A stretch of DNA of 64,000 bases from Gnetum montanum (taxonomy: Eukaryota > Streptophyta > Gnetopsida > Gnetales > Gnetaceae): NCBI GenBank assembly GCA_015680685.1, contig MNCI01011147.1:1-64000 (forward strand), in the 5' to 3' direction. Position 1 is the stretch's first letter, and each line of letters starts with the position of its first letter. Of this stretch, positions 9,350 to 21,224 are shown piece after piece. A program made the translations under genes and the position numbers. Below the pieces are notes generated by a model, which worked only from the letters and a program-made list of their open reading frames with translations, was not told the origin of the DNA and did no database searches.

Positions 9350-12171
9350 TAGATATAATTACTTTCATTCTTAATTTGGATTGTAGAGTTTTGAAAATTT
9401 GTTAATTAAAAAAATAATCCTTCTTAAACAATCGATTGAAAACAATTTTTATTTTGATAATCCATCACTATCCTTGATTTATTGATTAAGATGTATTCAA
9501 ATGAATAATCGGAAAGAAATCATTTATTTTATTATCTTATGTTAGTAAAAAAGTTATTAATTCTTATTTTTCTTACCCTTAATTGTTCTTCCAGGTGTTA
9601 GATAATTTAGTGTAATTTGCAAAAACTATGCATAATGCTTTTCCCCCATGATTGAGATGATCACTCTCTAAGTAAAAGGAATTAATAATGACTCAAATTG
9701 AATATGTGGTAGGGAAGATATGAATCTTTGAAGGTTGTTAGACATAAAAATAGTATAAAATCCCTTTGCATGAAATGATGGAATAAAAAATTTTCCTAAC
9801 GGTTTGCATGTATATATAGATTTTTATAAGAGTGATATCATTGATGTGATATTGCATGGCATGATATATCATATCTACAATATCATCTTTGAAATTTTTA
9901 AAATTTTTACAAAATATAATTATAAAATGGATGGAATGAATAGTATGAAAGGTATGAAGATGATTCGAAGCATTCTTGATCATAAATGATGCTTAGAATA
10001 TAAGAATTTGATGTCAAAAGTATGTTAAAGAAGGAGTTCAGGTAAGGTAAGTCAACTAAGCTTTTAGTACATGATTTGATCAAAATTTCTAAACTTATAT
10101 GTGAGGATGAATATGCAAGAAGATAATGATAATTTATAAAGTATTTAGAAGGTGCAAGATGATTTGGAATTGGTTATCAAGTATGAAACATAAGAGGTAT
10201 GCAAGTGGGACCTCCCTATAGTAGGCTTCTACCCTTAAAGCCCTTATATATCCACACCTACACGTGATTGTGGGTATTTAAGGAGGTATAAGATGATGTG
10301 AAATTAGTCATTAAGTATGAAACACAACAGTTATATAAGTGGATCCTTTCTACAATACGCTCCTACTCTTAATGCCCTTGTATAATCACACTTACAAGTG
10401 TCTATGGGTACTTAAGAAATTAAATGTAAATCATAGCTATCTTCCAAAATACACATGTTAGTATTACTCAATAAGAAAATAACACTATATTATACAAAAC
10501 CATTAAATTATAATTATATATAATAGTGAAGTGGAATGGTAGTAGTAGGGATTATAGAAAATGGAATGTGAGATATCTTACCATAAGCATAATGAATTCT
10601 ATGTGTAATACATGGTTAATATGATCATTGGCCTTTTTGTCCAAGATTCAAATCAAGTCCATACAACTTACTAGTGACATTGCATTGTATCATCCCAAAA
10701 ATAAAAACCATATGAATATTACAACTACAAGAAATATCATTCCTTGATAATGAAGTATAAGAAAGAAATTTATTAACTGCATAGTTTATTTGAAAGGAGA
10801 CTTGGCCATTAGATAGAGGAGTGCATTCAGGCATGGGTAACGTCTTTCTAGCCCTATAACTAATGAGAGTTCAAGAAACCTTGAGATTTATGAGAAATCA
10901 CCTATTTTTAGGCATGGGTAACATGTCTTTCTAGTAGAACCCCTAGAAGTTTTATTATGTATACTTATTATGTTATTACTATGTCAACCTTACCAAAAAA
11001 CTACCTTCAAGCATGGGTAACATATCTTTCTGGTGACATGACAAGGCAACACTTCCATTTTTCATTGGAACTTAAATAATTCACAAATCCCCTTGATGTC
11101 ACACCATGTTCATTTCCTCTTGGTTCTTTACTTTTTCATTTAGGCATAATGATCATAGGTTTATTTTAGTTGTATTATGAAAAGAATGTTATTATGTCCA
11201 TGGTAAGAATCTATTATTATTGAAATTGAGTGGATGGATGATGTGGTCTCACTGTATCTATAATTAATTCTTTAATGATTTGATAACATAGGATGAAGTT
11301 CTTATTGTTGAGACTTTATCTTGCTTATTCCTTTACATTATTAAAAATATTAATAAAAATATGTGCACGAGAAATGGTAAACTATAAATAGAATGGAAAA
11401 TATGTAAGAATAGAAAAATGTATAAAGAACTTAAAATATTTTTAAAGAATGAAGAAATAATAAAAAATGTAAAAAAATATGAAAGAATAGAAAAGCTGTT
11501 AAAGAATGAAAACAATACCAAAAATTTTAAAAGTATGAAAAAAATTGTAAACCAAAAAATCATAAAACATAAAAGTTAAATTGTACTTATCAATTCTTAA
11601 TTCAAGATAGGGTGCCTACCCCATGACTGAGCACATGGACGAATGTTCAGAAAATGGACTATATAGCCCTAGAATCATATACTCTAGGCTTCTTATTTAT
11701 AATCCTTAGTGATTTATATTTTCATTTATTATCCCATGTAACATTGATGATAATTAAGTTTTAATCATTTGGGGATACATATCCTGTTGGACAAGATGGT
11801 CTTTACATTTTAGAAAATCCAAATATGCTTTCTTATTTATTCTTAATTTTAGGTTGTGAGTCTTCATGTTCACTACTTGTTTTTGGTGTATGAGCATGGT
11901 TTAGAATATCCTTTTGTAAGTTTTCTATTTACATCATTTTCTTGGGGTAGGGGTTGATAAGTGAGTTGGATATTTTCATGTATGTTTTGAATCATTTTAT
12001 ATTCTTATTTCTTAACCACTAGGTATCTTTTGGTCTAGTGAACATTGTTTCTTTTTGCATACATAATTGTTTTTCAAATTTGTTACAGGTTGGTGTAAGG
12101 ATTGTGTTGATGTTTTAAGTTTTTGATTCACAACTATACCCTTCTTCATTGTAAGTAATGCATCGAATTAT
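9350..12171 (-). other. GYP-2 internal spacer
   Basis: There is no gene here. The spacer corresponds to 21225-23333 of GYP-3 and, in part, to 54710-56558 of GYP-4. It contains two copies of the AGTCATGGGGG motif (9643-9653; 11618-11628, four Gs). Three copies of a GCATGGGTAACATGTCT repeat lie at 10831, 10912 and 11011. A paragraph with 'aagtgggacctccctatagtagg' at 10205 is conserved in all three elements. An A-rich tract (11335-11575; T-rich on the element's sense strand) also occupies the same relative position in GYP-3 and GYP-4. Confidence 0.7.
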
Positions 12172-12640
12172 TTGTATCTATATGATTCCTTGTTCATTTT
12201 TCTTGAAAATTTCCAATGACAAGTCTCTCATTCCTAATTTAGCATCTATTGTGCTAAGCCAATCTCCCTCCATAATGATAGAAAAGTCCTTGTTATCATT
12301 CTTCATATTGATTTCAAGAAAATATGTTGAATAATACCACCCATTAATAGTGATCACCACATCTTCTATCTATCCTAAAGGAATGGTACCTGATTGGTCT
12401 ACAAGATCTAGTCTTATGTTGTACTTCCTTAATGGCAATAGGTTCCATGTCTTGTATGTTTTTTGAGATATCAAGTTAACTCTAGAACTTGAGTCTAGGA
12501 GAGCTTTGCACAATGAATTTCTAAAGATTTGCAAATAAATCAAATAATTTTTAGGATTTATCCTTTTTTAGAAAGAGTTCTTACTTTTATCTAATCTAAT
12601 ATTGTATTAGTTAAATGATAGTTATTAGGTTCTTTTCTAG
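12172..12640 (-). pseudogene. pro: GYP-2 aspartic protease remnant
   Basis: The minus strand encodes LLDSSSRVNLIS (near 12485-12520), the active-site strand of a retropepsin-like protease with the Gly of D-S/T-G changed to Ser. About 70 residues later come the conserved blocks DVVITINGWYY and DFSIIMEGDWLSTIDAKLGM. The same order is present in GYP-3 and GYP-4. It lies just downstream of gag. After the last block (about 12172) the reading continues only into the spacer, with no RT. Confidence 0.75.
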
Positions 12641-12699
12641 TGATGCTAGAAGCATAGTACTATCTTAAGGACTTCATGTGGAAGGAGTAGGGATATATG

Positions 12700-13648
12700 A
12701 AGTTCCTATTCTTTGAATCATTTATGGACTTAACCTAAAGAAAGAATGTTTTCTAGCTTTATCTTTAGTGTTTCTAGGATGATCCTCTCTCTATATACCA
12801 ACTACCATAGTAGCACTTTTTTTGTTGAGGTTGTGTTGGCAATTTCCCTTGCATTATAGATGATGGTACTAGTGGTAAAGAATTGGGAGATTGCTAAGAT
12901 GGACTTGCTATTGGTTGAGATGTGTAAGGACGTGACTCCCTGTGTGGGGTTGTAGGTATGTGGTATTTTTCTAGGTAGTAGGAAGACAAAGCATGAAAAG
13001 GAGTATTTTTGAGAAATATGGGATGTTGTACATAGTATCTATAAGATCTAGTTGTTGATATGGATATTGTTGCCTTGGAAATGACATTCCCCATGACTAT
13101 GGTTATTGCCATTGTTGCTAGTATTGTTCCTACGATTGAGGGTAAGCACCACTTGGGTAGTATGGTTGTTGATAGATCTATCTATAATTACCTTGTGGGT
13201 AAGGTAATCGTCTACGCATCTTTCTTTGATAAACTTTAGATTCAGTACATATGTTCGGAACCCTTGGAAGTAAGCCATGATAGAACAACATTCGTGAGGA
13301 TGATCCTACTAGCACACTTTGCAATCAACATTATCTTTAGATCTTGAGTTTGTAATTTTCTTAATTATAGCAACTTTTCCTTTGTTTTTATAAATTTTAT
13401 GTTTGTTGCCTTTTTTCTTCTTCATATCCTTATTTTTGTTAAAGGCTTGTTTAATCTTCTCTTATGCTATCTTTAGTGCTATGGTAAATTTTTTATTCAC
13501 ATAGTTCTACATTTTCTCTACCTTTATTGCAATATCATTGATCAATTTTTGAATAGGTAGAGTCTTTCGATGGATCACATCTTTTGAAGTTTCATCTTCT
13601 TGTATTTCATATATCCTTACATCTCTTTTTCTAATGGTTGGATCCTTA
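12700..13648 (-). pseudogene. gag: GYP-2 gag, C-terminal part
   Basis: Contains the zinc knuckle near 13275-13330, read on the minus strand as C-K-V-C-stop-Q-D-H-P-H-E-C. This is the same CX2CX3HX3C spacing as in GYP-3 and GYP-4. It is followed by 'CSIMAYFQGF.TYVLN', which parallels 'CYPIMSHLQESGVYSLN' in GYP-3, then a Gln/Tyr/Pro-rich tail. An AGTCATGGGG copy lies in the tail (13088-13098). The upstream part of gag continues at 32744-33077, on the other side of COP-1. Confidence 0.75.
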
Positions 13649-13653
13649 TTACA

Positions 13654-14774
13654 TGTGGATTGTTGAACTTAGAAGGGGAAGGGAGGGGGAATGAATAACT
13701 TCCTTAAATAAAAAATTCTTTGAGTTTAAGCACACATGTAGTTCCTCAACTTGGGTAGTCCACACTCAGAGGGTAGTTTGCAGGCACACCTTCAAACTTT
13801 TTCGCTCTCAAATGTAGTTTGAAGGATATCACACCTTGTACAAGCTCAAAGCTTTGCTTTAGAGTGATTCAATGCTATGAATTCACTCAACCATCCAAGG
13901 TTCCAACAAGCTTAGAATGTGATTTTAGGATCCCAAAACCTTTACAACTTGAGCTCTGCTTCAAAGTGTTGTGGCGCTATACCAGTACTAAATCTCATAG
14001 GATCTCAACAAGCTTAAGCAAGATACCTTCTTTCAAGAAGCACATCAACTTTGTAGGGCAACAAAATGGAATAACAATCACAAGGAAAGAATGCAACTAA
14101 GTTTGTTGATCCTTGCACTTTGAGGTACAACTTACTTTAATCAATTAGAATAGAAAAATGATTGTACAATAGACAAATGATTGTATACTGAGGAACAACA
14201 ATGATTACAATGATTGCTTGATGAATACAATGAAAGTACACAATTGCTTTCTATTTTCAAAGTGAGAATGAAGTCTTCTTATCGCTAATATGTTTCCAAA
14301 ATCACCTCAAAATTCATGCAATGGCTAGATAACAATTATTGAAGACATATTCTCTGAGACTGAAATGTATTTTTGTGATTGACCTTCATTCTGGAAAGAT
14401 GTCTTCTTTAAGACAAAGAAATCTTCTTCATATGAAAGACATCTTTCTATCCTAAAAGATGTCTTGTATTTTCCGAAGACATCTTCTCCTATGCTACCTT
14501 CAATTGTACCAAGACATCTTTCTTCAACTCCCTTTTACCTTTAAAATATTCGTTTCTTGTTCATGTTCTTGAACTTCCTCATGTCTTCTTATCTTAGTCC
14601 AAGTTCTTGATGATTTCAACTTTACTTGAAAGTCCTTGAGTTCTAGGAAGTCCTTATCCATAACTATGAAGTCCTTGTTCACACTCGTGCCCTACAACCA
14701 TAATCAATCACAAAAATATATAAACATTCTTATACATCATTTTACTTAATATTTTAACACACTAAAGGTTAACA
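13654..14774 (-). repeat. COP-1 3' LTR
   Basis: Starts TGTGGATTGTTGAAC and ends GGTTAACA on the plus strand. It matches 31574-32738 along its length (for example 'ctcaacttgggtagtccacact', 'aaggaaagaatgcaactaag', 'cttgatgatttcaactttacttgaaagtcc'). The part at 14340-14520 carries about six copies of AAGATGTCTT/AAGACATCTT. It is preceded on the minus strand by AAAAAAGGGGATAT, its polypurine tract. Confidence 0.85.
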
Positions 14775-16690
14775 ATATCCCCTTTTTTGGTGATGTTCAA
14801 AACCTAAGAAAATGGATTAATAGACATGTCAATAGATAGTAGGCATGAAAATAGACAAATACTACTTCTCCCCCTTTTTGAACATAAGTAAAAATGATAA
14901 AGCATAGAAGCCTAATGCTAAAGAGATATCATAAAAGAGCAACATTCCAATATTATAACCTAGATTTAAAGAAAAAACAACTCTTCCCTTTACTAAAAAA
15001 AATGAAAAGGTAAAAAAAAATGCCAATATTGCTTGATGGTAGCCATACCATAGTCATAAAATATATGCATTGAGCACAACCAAACAAATCTTCAAGTGTA
15101 TCATAAAGAAATTTCAAAGATATCCATATTGAGCATAAGAATCTTAGGAAATTTTAAGATATCCAATCAATTTCAAAAACTTTCAAAACAACATTAGTGT
15201 GGAAATTATTAACATAATGTATGAGTACTCAAGGGAAGATATAATATATTCATAGAGATGTAGGCATAAAAAAAAATACCCATCTCTTAGCACAATTTTC
15301 ATAGGGTTGAAGATGTCAAAAGAGATAAGAGTTGTCACTTATCAAAGCCCAATTTTTAAGTAATGTGGATCAAGTAACTTGTCTTATTGAACTAATAGAA
15401 TTATTAGTTAAACCAATATTTCATGATTCCATCAGTACTTAATTCCTTTGAGAGCATCATGAAGAGATTTATATGACAGAAAGGAAAGGATATGCCTGTA
15501 AAAGTAAAAATAAATTCTCATGAATAAGAATAAATACCAAATCCAAAACAAGTTGATGCCCAAAAAAATAGCCAAGTAAATACTTAATAAGATGTTCAAA
15601 TAGTATCCAAATGTAACCAAAAGAAATCACAAGATAAAATGTACATAAGGTGTATTGAACAAGATTTAATTCTACTTTTATCTTGGATACTATACTGTAC
15701 CCTTGCATGACATGAATCCTTGCTCATTTTTGGAATGTGACATTTTGCTACTTGAGTGTTTCTTGGTAGAAGCCTTCAAAGACTTCCCCTACATAGGTGA
15801 CCTCCAAGATGATGATAGATAAAGAGGAACAAGCTTCCCCTACACATGTGTAGCTCTCCTTGGGATTTTAAGATCATCTTATATCTTTCAACGAAGTAAT
15901 TGCCAAAGTACCATAATTGTAGATCAACATTGAGATCAAATGTGGAGACTAAGGGCTTCAATTAGTAATATGACTTATTGCAACAATGATTAAAATTTTC
16001 CAAAGGTCATGTCCTTAGAAACAATGAAGAATTCGTCACAAGAAGTTTAGATGATGCAAGATTGAAAGTAAGATATAAGTCCAAATGGAATAATTATAAG
16101 TGCTACACCACATATTTTCATAAAACTAATTACATCAAGCTCAAAATTAATAATGAGATACTCTAAATAATTATTATAAAAAATTTCTGATCTAGATATA
16201 ACATTCCATAAACAAATTGAGCATGAATTAAAAATAATTTGTATTTTTCAAATCATGTACTTATAAAATTTCTAGCAAGTAAGGAGATGGAAACTTACCT
16301 TGACTTACCTTGCTTGTAGGTGAGAAGAGAAAACTAATGGATTTTGAGATGAGGTCCCCTATCATGAAGTTCCTTCTAATTTTAAGGTTTTTTTATTAGA
16401 TTATTTATATGATGTCTCTATTTGTTCATGTTCTTTATGAAAGAACCCTTGATCACTTATTGCATCATTTGTCTCTTTGAGAAAATTTTAATTCTCCACT
16501 TCTCTTCATATTCAACTACTAGTGCCTACAAAATTTCCTTACCAAAACCTTTTTGACAAGACCAAGCATTAATCTTGTTTTGATCATCATGAGAATAATT
16601 AAAGTTTTTCTTACAACCACAATTTCTACAAATAAATAAAGTACTCTCCTCATGAATAATATTATCAAACTTGATTATGTTTGAGCTTAA
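14775..16690 (-). other. COP-1 noncoding internal region with two purine tracts
   Basis: No coding domain was found. The LTR-proximal polypurine tract is at 14775-14788 (minus strand AAAAAAGGGGATAT). A second purine tract, CAAAAAGGGGGAGAAGTA on the minus strand, lies about 90 bases farther in (14865-14882). A counterpart occurs in COP-2 near 57546-57562. The rest is AT-rich with short spurious ORFs. A C-x2-C-rich segment (minus strand RNCGCKKNF, about 16595-16630) follows the gag coiled coil, but I cannot assign it. Confidence 0.65.
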
Positions 16691-17477
16691 ACTTGCATCC
16701 TCTTGTGTGATATTCTTTGGCTATTTTTCAAGAGTCTGTTCTTCTTAAACCTTTCTACAAGAATTATTTGAAGTGGTTAGTTGTTGAATTTCAAACTTTA
16801 TGTATGAGATTTCTCCTTTCATTTCATTGTGGCTAGCATCTAGCTTAGAAATTAAAAATTTCTTAGCTTTTCTAAGAAAATAACATAGAACAAGAATCTC
16901 TTCTTTAAGTTCACTATACCTTTCATCATACTTACCACCTTGTTTAGCCATATGTGAAGAATTTTAATTTGTAAGTGCCATGCATATGAGATGAGAATCT
17001 TTGGTAGAGTTACCTACTTCTTCCTCTCTTTGTTCACCATCATCCCAACTTGTATAAAAGTTAATCTTTTGCAATTCCTCATCATTGGGCCTATTCTTTG
17101 GTTGAACCCTACTATTACTAGGACATTCAGAGGCCATGTGGCCTTTTCCTCCATAAACCCAACATTCTATGCAAGAGAAATCTAAGTTAGAATTCAAAAA
17201 ATTCTTAGTTCTTTCTTTACATTTAAATAGATTGGATCTTTGTTGATATGTCTCCTTGTTTCTTCTTGTAAGTAATCATTGTAGCATTCTTGAGAGAAAG
17301 GCAATCTCATCTTCACTACTCTCATCATGCTCATTTAGCTCCTTCTCCTTGAAGGTAGTCTTTAGAGTAATAGGTCTTTCTTGAATGACTCCTTTGCTTA
17401 TGAGATTCATTTCATAAGTAATGAGAGCACTTTGAAGCTCTTCAAATTTCAAAGTTGAGAAATATCTAATTTCTTCC
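16690..17477 (-). pseudogene. gag: COP-1 gag, C-terminal part
   Basis: The minus strand encodes FSTLKFEELQSALITYEMNL (17400-17465), a signature of copia gag (UBN2 type). The zinc knuckle follows at about 17128-17169, as C-W-V-Y-G-G-K-G-H-M-A-S-E-C: the second Cys of CX2CX4HX4C is Tyr. After that comes a probable coiled coil (YSELKEEILVL...KLDASHNEMKGEISYIKFEIQQL, about 16770-16925). The coding frame is cut at 17478 by GYP-3 and resumes at 30983. Confidence 0.8.
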
Positions 17478-17482
17478 ATAGT
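17478..17482. repeat. Target-site duplication ATAGT (left copy, GYP-3)
   Basis: ATAGT precedes the LTR terminus TGATGAG at 17483. The identical ATAGT follows the other LTR terminus at 30978-30982. This fixes the ends of GYP-3 and shows that it inserted into the COP-1 gag. Confidence 0.9.
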
Positions 17483-18113
17483 TGATGAGTAGGGAGTATA
17501 CCCTATGCCTAACCATACAAATTACAAGCATTCATGTGCAATTTGGTTGAATTCCTTAAACCTTTAGTTCATAAGTATGTTGGTTTTGGGAAGTGAAATC
17601 TAATTGTGATGACCATTATCTTTCCAACTACACTTGTAAAGCTTATTTATATGATTAAGTGTAATTGGGGCACATGATTTTTATTATTTTATATTTTATT
17701 CACCTATAAGTAATAATAAGTTGAAACTTAATTTATTAACCAATTTAACTAATCTAATTACTAATTAATAACTAACTATCCTAACATAAGCTCCAATTCA
17801 CCTAATCCAATAGTGTTTTATGCTACAAGGTTTGATCAAAGGACTCATCTTTATTACCATTCACACTAGTGTGCTCAAGTACATCAATGCTCGAATAAAG
17901 ATTGGTGCACTTTTTAACTCCTACTATGGGCACTTAGAAAAATATTCTAACTCTCAAATGACAAAACTGCAAGAACTCTGCTACAACTATGATAAGACAT
18001 CTCATACGTATGATGGATGAGTGCATATTTACAGACTTTATTATGGATTTGTGTCGATGGGACAACACCATGTCGACAGGGGCTTGTTGAAGTGACACTT
18101 TGACACTTCATCA
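17483..18113 (-). repeat. GYP-3 3' LTR
   Basis: Termini TGATGAG...TTCATCA. It matches the 5' LTR (30129-30977), including an unbroken shared block from 'gaaacttaatttattaacc' to 'ctatcctaacataagc'. It lacks about 200 bases that the 5' LTR has just after that block, which explains its shorter length (631 versus 849). Confidence 0.9.
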
Positions 18114-18126
18114 TACCCCCATGATT
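18114..18126 (-). promoter_or_regulatory. GYP-3 polypurine tract with AATCATGGGGG motif
   Basis: Minus strand AATCATGGGGGTA directly before the LTR start TGATGAAG. Same position and sequence as in GYP-2 and GYP-4. Confidence 0.8.
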
Positions 18127-18329
18127 GAATGAACACTCGTTCTCAAGTTCCCTTACAAAATTTGGAAGGTATGGAATTATTGACTAACACTTAACACAAC
18201 AAATTGACACACAAAATTAACAACAAAACTGAATGCCCAAGTATATGGATCGACATCATTAAAACTTTTTTGGTGTTCATGACACAAAATTTAACACCAT
18301 GACATGATTACTTGAATTGGATAGCACAT

Positions 18330-21224
18330 CCTTTAACAACATGAAGGTGGTTGAGAAGATCAAAAGGTCCGAAGAGATGAAGGTTTCTGAGGTTCTGATG
18401 GACCTTTGCCAGCTTTGGACATGTGCATTGGCTAAGGAGATTGAGGTTGTCCAACTAAGTTTGCTACCTTTGGTGGAACAGGAAAGGCATCAGGTAATGC
18501 CTTCATCTTCTGCTCCTTGGTCTGAGGATCATTCATAGTTCATGTGGCATTGCCAATGTTGGCTGGAATGAAAATATCTCATGGACAAGGCATTATTGAG
18601 AATAGCTCCTTGATGTTAACAAACTAGGCAGCAAATTATTTGTGTTCTACATCGAATTCCTTGATTGCATTTTGTAGCTCCTAGTAGCCATTCATTCTTT
18701 TGGCCAAGCTCTTGGTAGTGGATCTCTGATTGGTATATTTACCATTGAGAACCTTGAGTTCAGCATTTGCCTCTACAAGCTTTTTCTTAGTGTACTTGTG
18801 GTGCTTGAACTTTGCCTCATACAACAAGTACGAGCTGGCCACATACTTTTCTAGTTTTGACCATAGTTGTCTAGTAGTTAACATAGCTAGGTTTGCGTGC
18901 CAAAGATTGAAAAGCTCCATATATTCAATCATTTGATCTATCTACAACTCCTTTAGGTGAATTTTTTCTTTATTGCATTAATTAATCCCATTAATGATGG
19001 GTTGCCATAATTCAAGTCATTTTTGGAGTTGATGGAGGGTTTTGTTCACCTTTGCCTTCACCACTTGAATATGTTTTTCGTTTACTTCCTTCTATAGGTT
19101 GACCTGGTCTCTATAGTGATCTTTAACTCTCTTGAATTTGAGAGCCTCTTATTTACAGGTGGCTACCACTATTGTAGACTTTTGGAAAAGGGCACGGACC
19201 TCCTCCATGGAGAGGTTTTTATTTTTATCTACCAATATTCTTAACTCTATATTTTCTTTGGTTAATTGTTGCTATTGTTGATGAATAAAATTAGTCAATT
19301 ATTGTTTATGTGCATCAACATTTTGCAAGTGATGATTTTCTGTAGTTAGCTACACATTCTTTTGGTAGGTTAGAGCCAAGGCTTTCTGAATTTTATGCTA
19401 GGTGGCCTTTTCCAAGGATCCATAGAACACCACCATCTTCATCACACCCTCAACCCCTTTCAACTTGGTGTAAAGCTATTTAAGAGCTTTATCTCTTGTT
19501 AATGTTGGGTTGAGAAATGTAGGGTTGGCAATCTAGGCTCTTAATTTAGCAACCTTCACAACCAAGTGTTCATTCAGCTTCTTGGTTGTTTTAAGTTATC
19601 CTTCTAATATAATATTCTTGCTCCTTGCCTCTAGCACCTTCAACTAGGTTGCAGTTATATTATCCAAAAGGTTAAAGACCTTCAAAAGTGGTTTTCCAGT
19701 TCCTACCAGTTAATCCAATAGTTGTTCATGCTATGCTACACTTAATCTACTCCTTATGATCCTTGTGGACATCTACACATCTTTAAGTGCAATGATGTTT
19801 GGTACAAACATCGTAGGTTCATTAAGAATTTCTGTGATTCTATTAGCAACCATCTTAGTTGCTATTTCTTACCCCTACTACTACATCACCAAAACTATTT
19901 CCCCTTTACCCTCCTCCAAGCACACTGAGAAGGCCATGGTGTTTCTAGAAATATTTGGGAGTTACTACTATTCTAAGAGAGATACCATTACCTCTTTGGC
20001 ACTAGGATTTGACCTCGTAAATAACTACATCCACTGGGTAGAGAAAATGGATCCACCTTCCTCCATTAAGTTGAGTGTTTGGGCCATCTCATTTAGGTGA
20101 CTCATTGTTGGTCGGTACATAGATGGGTCTCCATCACTTGTGCCTGCTTATTGCTCTTGCTTACTCAAGAGTCATTCTTGATACTCACGTAATCAATAGG
20201 ATGTTTTAGCAATGTCTAACATAATTTTCTAAGTGGTAGATGAAGGTGGTGGTTGCTAATCCTCTTCTTGGATTATACTTGTAGGAATTTTGTCCTTCAT
20301 CATCTTTTCCCAATAAGTAGTTGAAGAATGTTGGACAACATCATTATTGTAGTGAACTATTCCTTTCCTTTAACATAGTTTTCTGATGAGGCATGGAAAG
20401 CGAAGTGCCTTCCTTCTACATTCATTCTCCTTGAATCACTTCTCTGTCTCCAAATAGATTAGCTGTAGAAGGTTGATTGGGAATCTCCCGCTTAGAGTGG
20501 CACATGCATGGGCATAAAAGGTAGTGATCTTATTGGGCATCACCGTGGGATCTAGGTGAAAGGCTACAATTTTGTAGTGGATTCTTTTTGCCAGTATGAG
20601 CACACTATACTTCTTATGGTTGAGACCATAGCATTGTTAAACACATTTATTTTTGATGTTGGGGTCTACTTGCATTAAAATCTCGACAAGATTCACCCCA
20701 ACTTTAGGCAACCCAAGTGCCTTTACAAAGGCTTGTATTGAGTAGGATACTAAAACGTCCTTAATTTTAATTGTTGAGCTAGCCTACTTGTTGTTCCAAA
20801 ATAGAAATGTCTCTTTCATATACCACTCTTTGCTGGAAGCGATAATTGACCACATGGAAGAGGTCTTCAATTGGTCCTATACTTCTTTAGATGCTTGCTC
20901 CAAGAAAGAGCCAAAGTTTAAATCTTGGAGCACTATCTTTTGGACTTTCCTTGATCTAATTTGGTTTAGGTAGGTCTTTGTCAAGGTCATCTTAAGGTTT
21001 GTTTGTTGACTTGGTACCTTGTCTTAGTGGAAATGTTTTGTTGTTGCCATTTATTCTAAAATCTAACGAATAGATTCCACTTCAACCTCCTCCCTAAGAG
21101 GGCTTGTGGCATAGGTTGCAATTGGTTCTTCTTGGGCCTATTCTTGGTCCCTTCTCATTCTTGGTCATTTCTCCCTTGGTTGAGACGGACCTTCTTCCTG
21201 TGTGTGTTTGCCTTTTGGTGCCAT
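18330..21224 (-). pseudogene. GYP-3 extra ORF, plant transposon-protein-like
   Basis: Probable start at the minus-strand ATG 21222-21224 (MAPKGKHTQEEGPSQP). About 960 codons run to a C-terminus with MNDPQTKEQKMKALPDAF (about 18480-18540), which matches the end of the GYP-2 extra ORF. Middle block: HACATLSGRFPINLLQLIYL, then RKALRFPCLIRKLC (about 20375-20520), as expected for the 'putative plant transposon protein' domain. A helical segment follows (KLEKYVASSYLLYEAKFKHH, 18790-18870). It lies after integrase on the same strand, where Athila elements carry their extra gene. Function unknown; an envelope role is not supported because no hydrophobic membrane segment is evident. Several stops. Confidence 0.65.

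Noticed and set aside
9804-9989. GATATC-rich segment near 9826-9895 as another LTR promoter array
   Set aside because: It contains 'gatatc'/'gatatt' repeats but lies in the GYP-2 spacer, without LTR termini or a TATA box at the right distance; most likely AT-rich coincidence.
14340-14520. CRISPR-like regularly spaced repeats (AGACATCT clusters)
   Set aside because: Units are only 8-10 bases, irregularly spaced, in both orientations, and lie inside plant LTRs.
19756-20100. 114-codon plus-strand ORF with hydrophobic stretches
   Set aside because: Opposite strand of the GYP-3 extra ORF, which is supported by homology with GYP-2. The hydrophobicity is a by-product of the complementary codons.
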